The notes: generated by a model not told the origin, from the sequence alone. Shown: positions 54,919 through 63,706, counted from the first letter of the stretch. The stretch is 64,000 nucleotides of DNA from Phycisphaerae bacterium (GCA_016927755.1 JAFGLZ010000111.1:106897-170896), one strand, 5' to 3'. Numbers and translations: made by a program.

Positions 54919-56133
54919 ATGCCAGAGTCGGAAACCCCCTTGCTCGATGAACTTGAGAAGGGGCCGTGGCCTAGCTTTGTCAAAGAGATAAAGAAGGCCG
55001 CGGCGAAGAAGCCCGCGGCGCGCGATCTGCTCCGGCAGCTCGAAGCGTCGTACAGGGAGAAGCTCGGCCTCTGGAAGCACGGCGGTATCGTCGGCGTCAG
55101 GAGCTACGGCGGCGGCGTCATCGGTCGGTACAGCCAGAGACCCGAGGAGTACCCAGGCGTCCGCGACTTCCACACGCTTCGCGTCAACCACCCCAGCGGA
55201 TGGTTCTACACGAGCAAGGCGTTGCGCACGATCTGCGACATCTGGGACAAGCGCGGCAGCGGCCTGACCAACATGCACGGCTCCACCGGCGACATCATCC
55301 TCCTCGGTACGACCACCGATCAGCTCCAGCCCACCTTCAACGATCTCTCCGATAACGGATTCGATCTGGGCGGGTCCGGTTCGGCGCTCCGTACCCCGAG
55401 TTGCTGCTGTGGGATGGCTCGGTGCGAGTGGGCCTGCTTCGACACCATGGCCATGTGCTACGATCTGACCATGGACTTCCAGGACGAGCTGCACCGTCCC
55501 CCGTGGCCCTACAAGTTCAAGTTCAAGTTCTCCGGCTGCCCGAACGACTGCGTCGCCGCCATCGCGCGGTCCGACCTGTCCTTCATCGGGACGTGGCGGG
55601 ACGACATCCAGATCGACGCCGCCGCCGTCAAGGAATACGCCGACAAGGGAAAGGTCGACATCCAGTCCGAGGTCATCGACATGTGCCCGACGGCGTGCAT
55701 GAGCTACGACGCCGACGCCAAGAAGATCTCCATCGACAACGCCAACTGCACCCGGTGCATGCACTGTATCAACGTCATGCCCAAGGCGCTGGCCCCCGGG
55801 AAGGATCGCGGCGCGACCATCCTCATCGGCGGCAAGGCGCCCATCCTCGAAGGCGCCATGATGTCGTCCGTGATCATCCCGTTCTATAAGCCCAAAGCCC
55901 CCTACGACGATCTCAAGGAGCTGATCCGAAAGATCCAGGACTGGTGGGACGAGAACGCCCGCTTCCGTGAGCGAATCGGAGAGTTCATCAAGCGCGTCGG
56001 GCTTCGCGTCTTCCTCAAGGAAATGGGCCTGCAGCCGGTGCCGCAGATGATCAAGGAACCGCGGGCGAATCCGTACGTCTTCTGGTGGCCGGAAGAAGTG
56101 CCCCGGGGCGGCAACGGAAAGAAGGAGGTGTAA
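54919..56133 (+). CDS. dsrA: Dissimilatory sulfite reductase, alpha subunit
   Basis: The 404-residue subunit shows the DsrA sirohaem/[4Fe-4S] pattern ([12 protein letters not shown] with SGCPNDC), the conserved [16 protein letters not shown] stretch, and an inserted ferredoxin domain ([25 protein letters not shown]). It reduces sulfite with DsrB and loads the sulfur onto DsrC. The ATG at 54919 has GAGG 8 bases upstream; the in-frame ATG further up would lie inside the operator palindrome. dsrB starts two bases after the stop. Confidence 0.98.
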   Translation: MPESETPLLDELEKGPWPSFVKEIKKAAAKKPAARDLLRQLEASYREKLGLWKHGGIVGVRSYGGGVIGRYSQRPEEYPGVRDFHTLRVNHPSGWFYTSKALRTICDIWDKRGSGLTNMHGSTGDIILLGTTTDQLQPTFNDLSDNGFDLGGSGSALRTPSCCCGMARCEWACFDTMAMCYDLTMDFQDELHRPPWPYKFKFKFSGCPNDCVAAIARSDLSFIGTWRDDIQIDAAAVKEYADKGKVDIQSEVIDMCPTACMSYDADAKKISIDNANCTRCMHCINVMPKALAPGKDRGATILIGGKAPILEGAMMSSVIIPFYKPKAPYDDLKELIRKIQDWWDENARFRERIGEFIKRVGLRVFLKEMGLQPVPQMIKEPRANPYVFWWPEEVPRGGNGKKEV

Positions 56134-56135
56134 TC

Positions 56136-57218
56136 ATGAGTACGAAACCGGAAGAGTACTACGCCGAGACCGATATTGGTCCGCCTGACTATAAGAAGAT
56201 GCTGCCGCCCATCATCCAGAAGAACTACGGCAAGTGGAAGTACCACGAGATCCCCAAGCCGGGCGTTCTCGTCCACACCGCCGAGTCGGGCGACAAGCTC
56301 TACACCGTTCGAATGGGCTCCGGCCGATTGGTCAGCACCGACTACATCCGCGAAGTCGCCGACTTCGCCGAGAAGTATTGCGGCGGCTACCTCCGCTTCA
56401 CCAGCAGGCACAACGTCGAGTTCCTGCTTGATGACGCCAGCAAGGTCGATCCGCTGATCGCGGACCTCAAGGCGCGCGGCTACCCCGTCGGCGGCACGGG
56501 CCCCTCGGTCACGAGTATCGTCCACACCCAGGGGTGGATCCACTGCCATACGCCGGCGACGGATGCCTCCGGCGTGGTCAAGTCGGTGATGGACGCCGTC
56601 TTCGATCACTTCTGCAAGATGGATTTGCCGGCCCAGGTCCGCATCGCGCTGGCCTGCTGCCTCAACATGTGCGGCGCCGTGCACTGCTCCGACATCGCCA
56701 TCCTGGGCATTCACCGACTGCCCCCGGTGGTCGATCACGAGCGGCTCGGAAAGATCTGCGAGGTGCCGTCAACGATCGGCTCTTGCCCGACCGGTGCCAT
56801 CCGACCGGACAAGGCGAAGAACTCCGTCATCGTCAACGAAGAGAAGTGCATGTACTGCGGGAACTGCTACACCATGTGTCCCGCCATGCCGATGATGGAC
56901 CCCGACGGCGACGGCATCAGCTTGTGGGTGGGCGGAAAGGTCTCCAACGCCCGCTCCATGCCGAAGTTCTCGAGATTGGCCGTGCCGTATCTGCCCAACA
57001 ACCCGCCGCGGTGGCCCGAAACGGTCGAGATGATCGTCAAGATGATCGACCTCTACGCCGCCAACGCCCGTAAGCATGAGCGAATGGGCGAGTGGATCGA
57101 GCGGATCGGCTGGGAAAAGTGGTTCAGCATGATGGGCATCGAGTTCACGGACAAGCATATCGACGACTACACCCTGGCCGTCGATACGTTCCGGACCTCG
57201 ACCCAGTTCAAGTGGTAG
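56136..57218 (+). CDS. dsrB: Dissimilatory sulfite reductase, beta subunit
   Basis: The 360-residue subunit has the DsrB signature [20 protein letters not shown] and a ferredoxin insert with [26 protein letters not shown] and [15 protein letters not shown] are also conserved. Together with DsrA it forms the alpha2beta2 sirohaem enzyme, the catalytic sirohaem being on this side. GGAGG at 56124-56128 sets the ATG at 56136, two bases after the dsrA stop. A gap of 173 bases separates it from the amidase gene. Confidence 0.98.
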   Translation: MSTKPEEYYAETDIGPPDYKKMLPPIIQKNYGKWKYHEIPKPGVLVHTAESGDKLYTVRMGSGRLVSTDYIREVADFAEKYCGGYLRFTSRHNVEFLLDDASKVDPLIADLKARGYPVGGTGPSVTSIVHTQGWIHCHTPATDASGVVKSVMDAVFDHFCKMDLPAQVRIALACCLNMCGAVHCSDIAILGIHRLPPVVDHERLGKICEVPSTIGSCPTGAIRPDKAKNSVIVNEEKCMYCGNCYTMCPAMPMMDPDGDGISLWVGGKVSNARSMPKFSRLAVPYLPNNPPRWPETVEMIVKMIDLYAANARKHERMGEWIERIGWEKWFSMMGIEFTDKHIDDYTLAVDTFRTSTQFKW

Positions 57219-57391
57219 GTTCCAGCGCGGGGAGGCGGTCTTTGACCGGACCGTACGGCTCGAAGCTTGGTCCCGCGGGATCAGGCGTCGGGCCGTACGG
57301 ACCTCCCCGGCTCCTTCGCCCGAGGCCGTCGGGGTATGAGTGTTCCGTCGCCGCGCCGGCCGCGCGGCGTTCTGAATGAGGGGCGTGGTGG

Positions 57392-58849
57392 ATGTCTGGT
57401 AGGCCCTCCCCGCGGTTGGTCCTGAGCGGCTTACGCGGGGGTTCAGGCAAGACCGTCGTCACCTTGGGCCTGATCGGAGGCCTGCGGGCTCGGGGTCTGC
57501 GAATCGCGCCCTTCAAAAAAGGCCCGGACTACATCGATCCGGCATGGCTACGCCTCGCCGCCGGGCACGAGTGCCACAACCTCGACGCATTCCTCATGGC
57601 GCCGGACGACGTCCGGAGCAGCTTCATCGAACACGCCCGACAGGCCGACCTCTCCCTCGTCGAGGGGAATCGAGGCCTCTACGACGGCATGGATGCCACC
57701 GGCACCTACAGCACCGCCGAACTCGCCAAGCTCCTGGACGCACCCGTCGTCCTCGTGGCCGACTGCACCAAGGCCACGCGAACCGTCGCGGCAATGGTCC
57801 TGGGCTGCCGCGCATTGGACCCCCAAGTCCGCCTCGCGGGGGTCATCCTCAACCAAGTCGCCAGCCGCCGCCAGGAATCCGTGATCCGCCGGGCGGTCGA
57901 GCAAGACTGTGATGTCAAGGTTCTCGGCGCCGTGCCAAGAATGGCCGACCTCGTCCTGACCGAACGTCACCTGGGCCTCCTCCCCCCGGCCGAGCACGCC
58001 GACGGGATGGGCCTCCTCGACGCGGTCACGAAAGCGGTCAGCGAGAACGTCGACATGACGGCCCTGCGCGACGTGGCCCGGCAAGCCCCGCCGCTCGAAT
58101 CGCCGACCCTTCGTCCCGAGGACATGCCCGTCGTCGACGGCGCGGGCCTCCGTGTCGGCGTGGTTCGCGATTCGGCCTTCCACTTCTACTATCCCGAGAA
58201 CCTCCGCGCTTTGGAGCGGATGGGCGCTCGACTCGTCACTGTCAGCGCGATCCACGACCGGCGCCTCGCCCATGTGGACGCCCTCTACATCGGCGGCGGA
58301 TTTCCCGAGACCCACGCCTCGCTCCTGGCGGGAAACGAGACATTCCGTCGATCGCTCCGGGCCGCCGTCGAGGACGGCCTGCCAGTCTATGCCGAGTGCG
58401 GCGGGCTCATCTATCTCAGCGAGTCGATCTACGTCGGCGGTCGGGCCTTCCCGATGGTCGGCGTCTTCCCCGGCCGGTTCACGGTCGATCGCCGACCGCA
58501 AGGTCACGGATACGAGGTTGTTCGAGTCGACAAGACCAACCCCTGGTTCGAGACCGGCGCCGAGCTGCGGGGGCACGAGTTTCGATACTGTAAGCTGTCC
58601 GAGGGCCGGGCAGACGACGGATCCCGATCCCGTTCGGTCCTCGCCGTCGAGCGCGGCTACGGATTCGACGGCCGACGCGACGGGCTGACGTACAAGAACG
58701 TCTGGGCCTGCTTCTGTCACGTGCATGCAGTCGGCGCGCGACAGTGGGCCCCGTCGATGATCCGACAGGCGGCCTCGTATCGCGCCGCCCGGCAAGCCGT
58801 TCCCGATCGCTCCGTCTCGACGGGGCTGCAGGGCAAAACGGTCGGATAA
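57392..58849 (+). CDS. dsrN: CbiA/CobB-type amidase, probable sirohaem amidase DsrN
   Basis: The 485-residue product has an N-terminal P-loop domain (LSGLRGGSGKTVVTLGL, FKKGPDYIDPAWL) and a C-terminal glutaminase domain with the active Cys in YAECGGLIYLSE. This is the cobyrinic acid a,c-diamide synthase family. Next to dsrAB, the member called DsrN is proposed to amidate sirohaem to the amide form found in DsrAB. No cobalamin genes are adjacent, which supports DsrN over CobB. The length is normal. Confidence 0.88.
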   Translation: MSGRPSPRLVLSGLRGGSGKTVVTLGLIGGLRARGLRIAPFKKGPDYIDPAWLRLAAGHECHNLDAFLMAPDDVRSSFIEHARQADLSLVEGNRGLYDGMDATGTYSTAELAKLLDAPVVLVADCTKATRTVAAMVLGCRALDPQVRLAGVILNQVASRRQESVIRRAVEQDCDVKVLGAVPRMADLVLTERHLGLLPPAEHADGMGLLDAVTKAVSENVDMTALRDVARQAPPLESPTLRPEDMPVVDGAGLRVGVVRDSAFHFYYPENLRALERMGARLVTVSAIHDRRLAHVDALYIGGGFPETHASLLAGNETFRRSLRAAVEDGLPVYAECGGLIYLSESIYVGGRAFPMVGVFPGRFTVDRRPQGHGYEVVRVDKTNPWFETGAELRGHEFRYCKLSEGRADDGSRSRSVLAVERGYGFDGRRDGLTYKNVWACFCHVHAVGARQWAPSMIRQAASYRAARQAVPDRSVSTGLQGKTVG

Positions 58850-59029
58850 GGCGGTTCGCCGACGGGGTGGTTCGCCGACGCTCCGGTCGGCAATTGGGAA
58901 CTTGCGAAAGGGTCGTAAGCGGTCTCACGATAATCTCATCCGCGGCCGTAATGAGGGTGGGTGCCTCGGGGATCGAATCGAATACGCGGAAACGTTTGGG
59001 ACCTGTTTATCTCATAGGAATGGACAACC

Positions 59030-59350
59030 ATGGCAGAGACAATCCAACTAGCCGGCAAGAGTTTTGAGGTGGACGAGGACGGATTCCTCCAGAATCCGGA
59101 GCTCTGGGACGAGGAGGTCTGCAAGGACTTCGCCCCGACGGAAGGCGTCGAGGAGCTGACGGACGAGCATTGGGCGGTCATCCGATACATCCGGAAGTAC
59201 TACACGGAGTTCGGCGTCGCGCCCATGATCCGAAAGCTCTGCAAGGAGAGCGGCTGCAACCTGAAGCGCGTCTACGAGCTCTTCCCCTCCGGTCCGGCCA
59301 AGGGTGCCTGCAAGCTCGCGGGCCTGCCCAAGCCGACCGGTTGCGTCTAG
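59030..59350 (+). CDS. dsrC: DsrC, sulfur carrier of dissimilatory sulfite reduction
   Basis: The 106-residue product ends with the flexible arm GACKLAGLPKPTGCV. Its two cysteines are ten residues apart and the last is next to the C-terminus, which marks true DsrC rather than TusE or RspA relatives. The body (GFLQNPELWDEEV, RYIRKYYTEFGVAPMIRKL) is standard. The two cysteines hold the sulfur from DsrAB as a trisulfide, which DsrK is proposed to reduce. AGGA 10 bases upstream sets the start; an ATG at 59020 is out of frame. Confidence 0.97.
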   Translation: MAETIQLAGKSFEVDEDGFLQNPELWDEEVCKDFAPTEGVEELTDEHWAVIRYIRKYYTEFGVAPMIRKLCKESGCNLKRVYELFPSGPAKGACKLAGLPKPTGCV

Positions 59351-59376
59351 TCGTTGCTCGCGCTCATGCGTTGACG

Positions 59377-59397
59377 GACCGGGCCTCGAGCCCGGTC
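59377..59397 (+). terminator. Hairpin between dsrC and dsrM
   Basis: GACCGGGC and GCCCGGTC form a perfect 8-pair stem with a CTCGA loop, 26 bases after the dsrC stop. There is no T-tract. It may stabilise the abundant dsrC message or partly end transcription before dsrM. Confidence 0.5.
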
Positions 59398-59532
59398 CCG
59401 GGAACCGGGTAGCGGCGGCGGGCCTTCCCCAAAGGCGAGCGCTGTGCACGCCCGCCGAAGGCTACCGCGCCACCTCCCGCGCCGCGGTCATTCGGGGCGC
59501 AAAGAGGGCTGGATAACGAAGAGACCTTGGGT

Positions 59533-60489
59533 ATGGGAACGCTAGTGTTACTCATCCTGGGCGGTCTGGCGCTTGTCGTCGGGCTGGGCTGTATCCTCGG
59601 CGCCGCCCGATCAGGCCGGCCCCGAACGCCGTCCGTGGTGTTGACCGTGGCAGGCGCGGTAGTTGCCCTCCTCGGGGCCGCCGCCCTCGTCAGGCCCGCC
59701 ACCGAGCCCTTCTTGTGGGCCGGGGTCACGTGGGTCGCCGTCGCGGCCTTCTTCGCCGGCGTGGCCTACAGGATCACCGCGTGGGTTACCACCCCGGTGC
59801 CCCTGTCCATCCCGACGACCCCCGCTCCGACCACCACGGGAGGCGTCATCCTCCGCGTCCTCGGAGAGGTCCTACTCCATCGCAGCCTCATCAGGGACAG
59901 TAAGTACGTCTGGGCCCTCAGCATGCTGTTCCATTGGTCGCTCGTGTTCATCCTGCTCCGCCATCTGCGGTACTTCGTCTATCCCGTCTGGGGCTGGATC
60001 GTGGCCATCGAGCCGTTGGGGGTCTACGGCGGCTACGTCATGCCAATCTGCCTGCTCTTGCTCCTGATGAGGCGGCTGTACCACCCCAAGCAGATCTACA
60101 TCTCGCTGCTCAGCGACTACGTCGCATTGTTCCTGCTGCTGGCCATCACGTGCTCCGGCATCCTGATGAAGGACTACGTCCGGGTCGACCTCATCAAGGT
60201 CAAGAACTTCGCCTATTGCCTGACGACGCTGACCATCCCGGCCCTGGACAACCTCCCATCGCTCATGTTCACGGTGCACTTCGCTCTCGTGCTCATCCTG
60301 CTCGTCTATTTCCCGATGAGCAAGCTGATGCACTTCGGGGCCGCGACGTTCAGCCCCTCGAGAGCCGCGAAGTACGACATCAAGAATCGTCGTTACGTCA
60401 ATCCATGGGACCCCGGCCCCAACGTCTACGAGAGCACCGGCAACACGGGCGGCGTGGGCGGCAGGCCCCTCGGTGGTGGAAACGGATAG
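59533..60489 (+). CDS. dsrM: DsrM, membrane cytochrome b subunit of the Dsr complex
   Basis: The 318-residue product has about seven membrane helices. The NarI-like block SLIRDSKYVWALSMLFHWSLVFILLRHLRYF contains histidines that can hold b haems, and TVHFALVLILLVYFPMSKLMHF is the DsrM-type last core helix. DsrM links the quinone pool to DsrK. Two extra N-terminal helices (residues about 3-25 and 36-58) are present. The ATG at 59533 is chosen; a TTG at 59527 is equally possible. Confidence 0.9.
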   Translation: MGTLVLLILGGLALVVGLGCILGAARSGRPRTPSVVLTVAGAVVALLGAAALVRPATEPFLWAGVTWVAVAAFFAGVAYRITAWVTTPVPLSIPTTPAPTTTGGVILRVLGEVLLHRSLIRDSKYVWALSMLFHWSLVFILLRHLRYFVYPVWGWIVAIEPLGVYGGYVMPICLLLLLMRRLYHPKQIYISLLSDYVALFLLLAITCSGILMKDYVRVDLIKVKNFAYCLTTLTIPALDNLPSLMFTVHFALVLILLVYFPMSKLMHFGAATFSPSRAAKYDIKNRRYVNPWDPGPNVYESTGNTGGVGGRPLGGGNG

Positions 60490-60525
60490 AGTATCGTCGT
60501 GTCGTAGGATAGGCTGATTGAACCC

Positions 60526-60915
60526 ATGAACCGAACGGTGATTGCACTCGTGGTCGTCATTGCCGTCTTCGCCCTCTTCGGGGCCAGGCGTGCCATTGTC
60601 CGGGGGAGCGATCTCGAGGACTCCCGCGCCGTGCCCAGTCAGGAGCTCAAACAGACCCATCCCCTGGCACTCGAGAAGCCGACCACGCTCGTCACGCCGC
60701 CGTACCACAAGCCCGCCAACCTGCCGGGCGACTGGTGGCGCCTGCATCATCCCCTCGCGCAGTTGCGCGGGGACTTCAACACCGTGGAGTGTCAGAAGTG
60801 CCATGACGTCGACAAGTACTGCAACCGATGTCACGGCTACGTCGGCGTGAAGTCGGTTGCCCCCCTCGCTCAATCGTCGACGAGCCGACCGGCCAGCAAG
60901 CCGGCGGGCCGATGA
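60526..60915 (+). CDS. DsrJ-like membrane-anchored cytochrome c with two haem sites
   Basis: The 129-residue product has an N-terminal membrane helix (VIALVVVIAVFALFG) and a short exported domain. Its two CxxCH motifs (ECQKCHDVDKYCNRCHGYVGV) have the spacing and the CH-Y-GV end of the DsrJ core. In DsrJ a third motif follows within a few residues, and a Cys further upstream serves as an unusual haem ligand; neither is here. The C-terminus instead is Ser/Pro-rich (SSTSRPASKPAGR). It lies between dsrM and a Rieske gene and may be the c-type partner of the following cytochrome b. The comparison with DsrJ is from memory of the family. Confidence 0.7.
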   Translation: MNRTVIALVVVIAVFALFGARRAIVRGSDLEDSRAVPSQELKQTHPLALEKPTTLVTPPYHKPANLPGDWWRLHHPLAQLRGDFNTVECQKCHDVDKYCNRCHGYVGVKSVAPLAQSSTSRPASKPAGR

Positions 60916-60925
60916 GGTAAACGTT

Positions 60926-61393
60926 ATGGTCCAGATCCCAACGGAAACGCCCGAAAACGCCGCCGAGAATCCGCAGCTTACCTCGCGCCGAGGCTTCATG
61001 GCCACCGCCTCCATCGCGATCGGTGCCCTCTTCGGGCTGCAGTTCGTCTATGTGTTGTTCCGTTACCTGGCCCCGTGGGGCAAGTTCCGCGTGGCCCGAC
61101 CCGTGAGGCTGGTCACGGACCAGCAGCCCAAGGAGGGCGAGTGCGTCAAGGTCAAGTACGGCGACTCCGTCGTGCTCGTGATCCGCGACGAAGGCGAGTT
61201 CAAGGCCTTCAACGGCGCCTGCACCCACCTCAACTGTCTCGTCCGATGGCAGCCGGCGACCAAGAAGTTCTTCTGTGCCTGTCACAACGGCTTCTTCGAT
61301 CGCAACGGAAAGAATATCGCCGGGCCGCCCCCGTCGCCCCTGCTCGCCGTCGACGTGGCGCGGGACGGAGAAGACCTGATCATAGGATCGTAG
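60926..61393 (+). CDS. Rieske [2Fe-2S] protein with Tat anchor
   Basis: The 155-residue product has a Tat-type N-terminus (TSRRGFMATASIAIGALFG) that likely remains as a membrane anchor. Its Rieske domain carries the ligands in CTHLNC and CACHNGFF. It would sit on the outer face of the cytoplasmic membrane and take electrons from a quinol bound to the following cytochrome b. It starts 10 bases after the DsrJ-like gene and ends two bases before the cytochrome b start, so the genes are tightly linked. The Rieske domain is short and typical of b6f/bc-type complexes. Confidence 0.92.
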   Translation: MVQIPTETPENAAENPQLTSRRGFMATASIAIGALFGLQFVYVLFRYLAPWGKFRVARPVRLVTDQQPKEGECVKVKYGDSVVLVIRDEGEFKAFNGACTHLNCLVRWQPATKKFFCACHNGFFDRNGKNIAGPPPSPLLAVDVARDGEDLIIGS

Positions 61394-61395
61394 CA

Positions 61396-62115
61396 ATGGC
61401 CGACAAGCCGGAAACCAAACTGACGGGCTGGCTCGGGTGGGTCGAGGAGCGAACCGGGGTCGTCTCCCTCACCGAGCACGAGGTCCTTACCAAGAACAGC
61501 CCCAAGCACCGGGCCTGGTACGACTACACCGGATGCTTCGGTGGCATGGCGCTGGTCTTCTTCCTCATACAGATCCTCAGCGGCATGTTCCTGCTCGTCT
61601 ACTACGTGCCCCACGCCGACACCACCTTCGAGGTCGAAGGCGTCCAGCAGACGATCGGCGCATTCGCCAGCGTGCACAAGATCACCTCGGAAGAGCCCAT
61701 GGGTTGGCTCGTCAGACGCGTCCACGGCATCGGCAGCAACTTCATGCTCATCTGCGTGCTCATCCACCTGCTCCGCGTGCTGTTCACCGGCGCGTACAAG
61801 GCGCCGCGCGAGCTGCACTGGGTCAGCGGGGTGTTTCTGCTCTTCATGCTCATGGCCATGAACCTGTCCGGGTATCTGCTGCCGTGGTCGCAGTTGTCCT
61901 ATTGGGCCTCGGCCGTGGCGACCGAGTCGCCCGGCGCGATCCCCTGGGTCGGCAGCTATGTCGTCGAGTTCATGCGCGGCGGGGCCGAGATCACCGGCGA
62001 TACGCTGGGGCGATTCTTCGCCATTCATGTGTGGATCTTGCCGGCCGTCATGGTCCTGTTCCTGATCGCGCACTTCATGATGATTCGAAAGACCGGCATC
62101 AACGAGCCCCTGTAG
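61396..62115 (+). CDS. Cytochrome b6-like subunit (N-terminal cytochrome b)
   Basis: The 239-residue product has four membrane helices and two histidine pairs. VHGIGSNFMLICVLIH has 13 residues between histidines, and IHVWILPAVMVLFLIAH has 14. The second spacing is the b6f form, not the mitochondrial bc1 form. SGYLLPWSQLSYWA and the preceding helix form part of the quinol site. The protein is split after helix four, as in b6f and many Gram-positive complexes. The ATG at 61396 directly follows the Rieske stop. Confidence 0.93.
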   Translation: MADKPETKLTGWLGWVEERTGVVSLTEHEVLTKNSPKHRAWYDYTGCFGGMALVFFLIQILSGMFLLVYYVPHADTTFEVEGVQQTIGAFASVHKITSEEPMGWLVRRVHGIGSNFMLICVLIHLLRVLFTGAYKAPRELHWVSGVFLLFMLMAMNLSGYLLPWSQLSYWASAVATESPGAIPWVGSYVVEFMRGGAEITGDTLGRFFAIHVWILPAVMVLFLIAHFMMIRKTGINEPL

Positions 62116-62153
62116 ACGCTCGCGCCGCCTGGTCACTGAGGAGGTCTGCCGCC

Positions 62154-62678
62154 GTGCGGTACACCAAGGACAACTGGAAGTGGGGCGTCGAGCCGTTCTT
62201 CCCACACGACGTCGTTCACCACGCGATCGTCGTGGTCGGCGTGATGATCCTCTTCGCCGTGGTCGTCTTCTGGCTGCCGGGGATCTTTATGCTGCCCGAG
62301 CAGCCCGCCGACCCCATGAACACCCCCGCCCACATCAAGCCGGAATGGTACTTCCTGCCCATGTATCAGGGGCTCAAGCTCTTCCCGAGCGACATCTTCG
62401 GCGAGTACGGCAAGATGCTCGGCGTCATGGCGCAGGGCGGGGCCGCCGCGCTGCTCGTTATCCTGCCGTTCCTCGATCGCAAACGCGAGAAGCACCCCCT
62501 CAAACGCATGGTCTTCTTCGCCTGCAGCATCGCCGTCATCCTGTTCATCCTCGTGCTGGGCTTCTGCGGGAAGTACGACGCTACGGGCACCCGAATCGCC
62601 GCGGTCGCCGTCGCCGGCGTCGTGTTCGTCGTGATCATGGCATGGGGAGTCTGGTTCAGGAAGAGGAGACTCGCTTGA
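62154..62678 (+). CDS. Subunit IV-like C-terminal cytochrome b
   Basis: The 174-residue product contains the quinol-site motif KPEWYFLPMYQGLK, the landmark of the C-terminal cytochrome b part, and three membrane helices. It completes the split cytochrome b. GAGGAGG lies about 10 bases before the GTG start. Its stop overlaps the start of the next gene by one base (TGATG), showing translational coupling. Confidence 0.9.
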   Translation: MRYTKDNWKWGVEPFFPHDVVHHAIVVVGVMILFAVVVFWLPGIFMLPEQPADPMNTPAHIKPEWYFLPMYQGLKLFPSDIFGEYGKMLGVMAQGGAAALLVILPFLDRKREKHPLKRMVFFACSIAVILFILVLGFCGKYDATGTRIAAVAVAGVVFVVIMAWGVWFRKRRLA

Positions 62679-63706
62679 TGTACGCTCGAGCGCTTCAGCC
62701 GGTAATGAGTCTCTTGATCGCGGCGGCGTGCCTGCTGACCCTCGCCCCGCGCGTCGAGGCCAAGCCGATCACGACCGTCGGTGAGCTCGCTGCCTGGGAC
62801 CCCAACCATCGCGGCGACCTGCCCCCGGCGATCCAAAAGGCCGATCCCAACGCCGCCGTCATCGCCAGGGATACCCTCGACGTCCTGCCCGACATGATGA
62901 CCAAGATGGAAACCGTCATCCTCGACCTCACCAAGGATCGAACCCGCGTCCGACTCAACGAGCTCCTGGCCAGCCTCATGCCCGCCGAGGGCAAGCCCCC
63001 CGTCGACGCCGTGCAGACCTTCGTCATCGCCCAGATCGCCGCCAAGCTCGACGAGGCCAAGATCACGATCCCCCTGTCCGAGCTCGAAGAGCTGGTCGCC
63101 GCCGTCGAGGGCGGACCGGCCAAGCAGCTCGTCGAGGATCTGGCCAAGCAGGGCGCGCAAATCCCCCTAGCCGCGCTGCTCCAACGGGTCGAGAAGAGCC
63201 CCAAGGACATCAGGGACTTCTTCCGCCCCACCGTCATGATCCACCTCGAGCACGGCCGCGTCGGTACCCTCGCCGCGCTGGTCGAGGACGAGGCCGACGA
63301 CCCCTGGTCGATCCCACTGACCGAGCTCGCCGAGAAGGCCAAGACGCAGCCCAAGCCCGTCGCCGATTACGTGACGGGCCTGCCGGTCTGGGTCGCCAAC
63401 TTCCGGATCACCGAGGAGGCGCCGGACGTCCCCATCCATCAGCTCCTGGATATGCTCGCCAAGAGCCGCGAGGCCTACGCCAAGCTGGTGGCCCGTCCGC
63501 TCGTCACCGACAAAGACCTCGAGGCCCCCGGCAAGGTCGCCTACATGCTCCAGGAGGCCTACGCGCGGAGCGAGCAGATCAATATGGACCTGATCGGCCG
63601 AAACGTCATCGGCATCGGCATCCTAGCCTCACTGCTCATCCTGTTCAGCGCCCTGCGAGGCTACATCAACGTCCTGGACATCCCCAATAAGCGGATCACG
63701 GAATAG
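62678..63706 (+). CDS. Exported, C-terminally anchored protein of unknown function
   Basis: The 342-residue product has a signal peptide (LIAAACLLTLAPRVEA), a long helical, acidic exported part, and one C-terminal membrane helix (IGIGILASLLILFSALRGY). There is no CxxCH or other cofactor motif, so it is not cytochrome c1 or f. Repeats of a pattern like IPL(S/A/T)EL(E/A) appear at three or four places. It is translationally coupled to the subunit IV-like gene, so it is probably an extra subunit or assembly factor of that complex. I do not recognise the family. Confidence 0.7.
   Translation: MYARALQPVMSLLIAAACLLTLAPRVEAKPITTVGELAAWDPNHRGDLPPAIQKADPNAAVIARDTLDVLPDMMTKMETVILDLTKDRTRVRLNELLASLMPAEGKPPVDAVQTFVIAQIAAKLDEAKITIPLSELEELVAAVEGGPAKQLVEDLAKQGAQIPLAALLQRVEKSPKDIRDFFRPTVMIHLEHGRVGTLAALVEDEADDPWSIPLTELAEKAKTQPKPVADYVTGLPVWVANFRITEEAPDVPIHQLLDMLAKSREAYAKLVARPLVTDKDLEAPGKVAYMLQEAYARSEQINMDLIGRNVIGIGILASLLILFSALRGYINVLDIPNKRITE

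Noticed and set aside
57392..58849. Cobalamin biosynthesis gene cobB/cbiA
   Set aside because: No other cobalamin genes nearby and the position directly after dsrAB fits the sirohaem amidase DsrN better, though the family is the same.
59533..63706. Complete dsrMJOP operon
   Set aside because: No NrfD-like DsrP and no DsrO ferredoxin; the genes after the DsrJ-like one are Rieske and cytochrome b.
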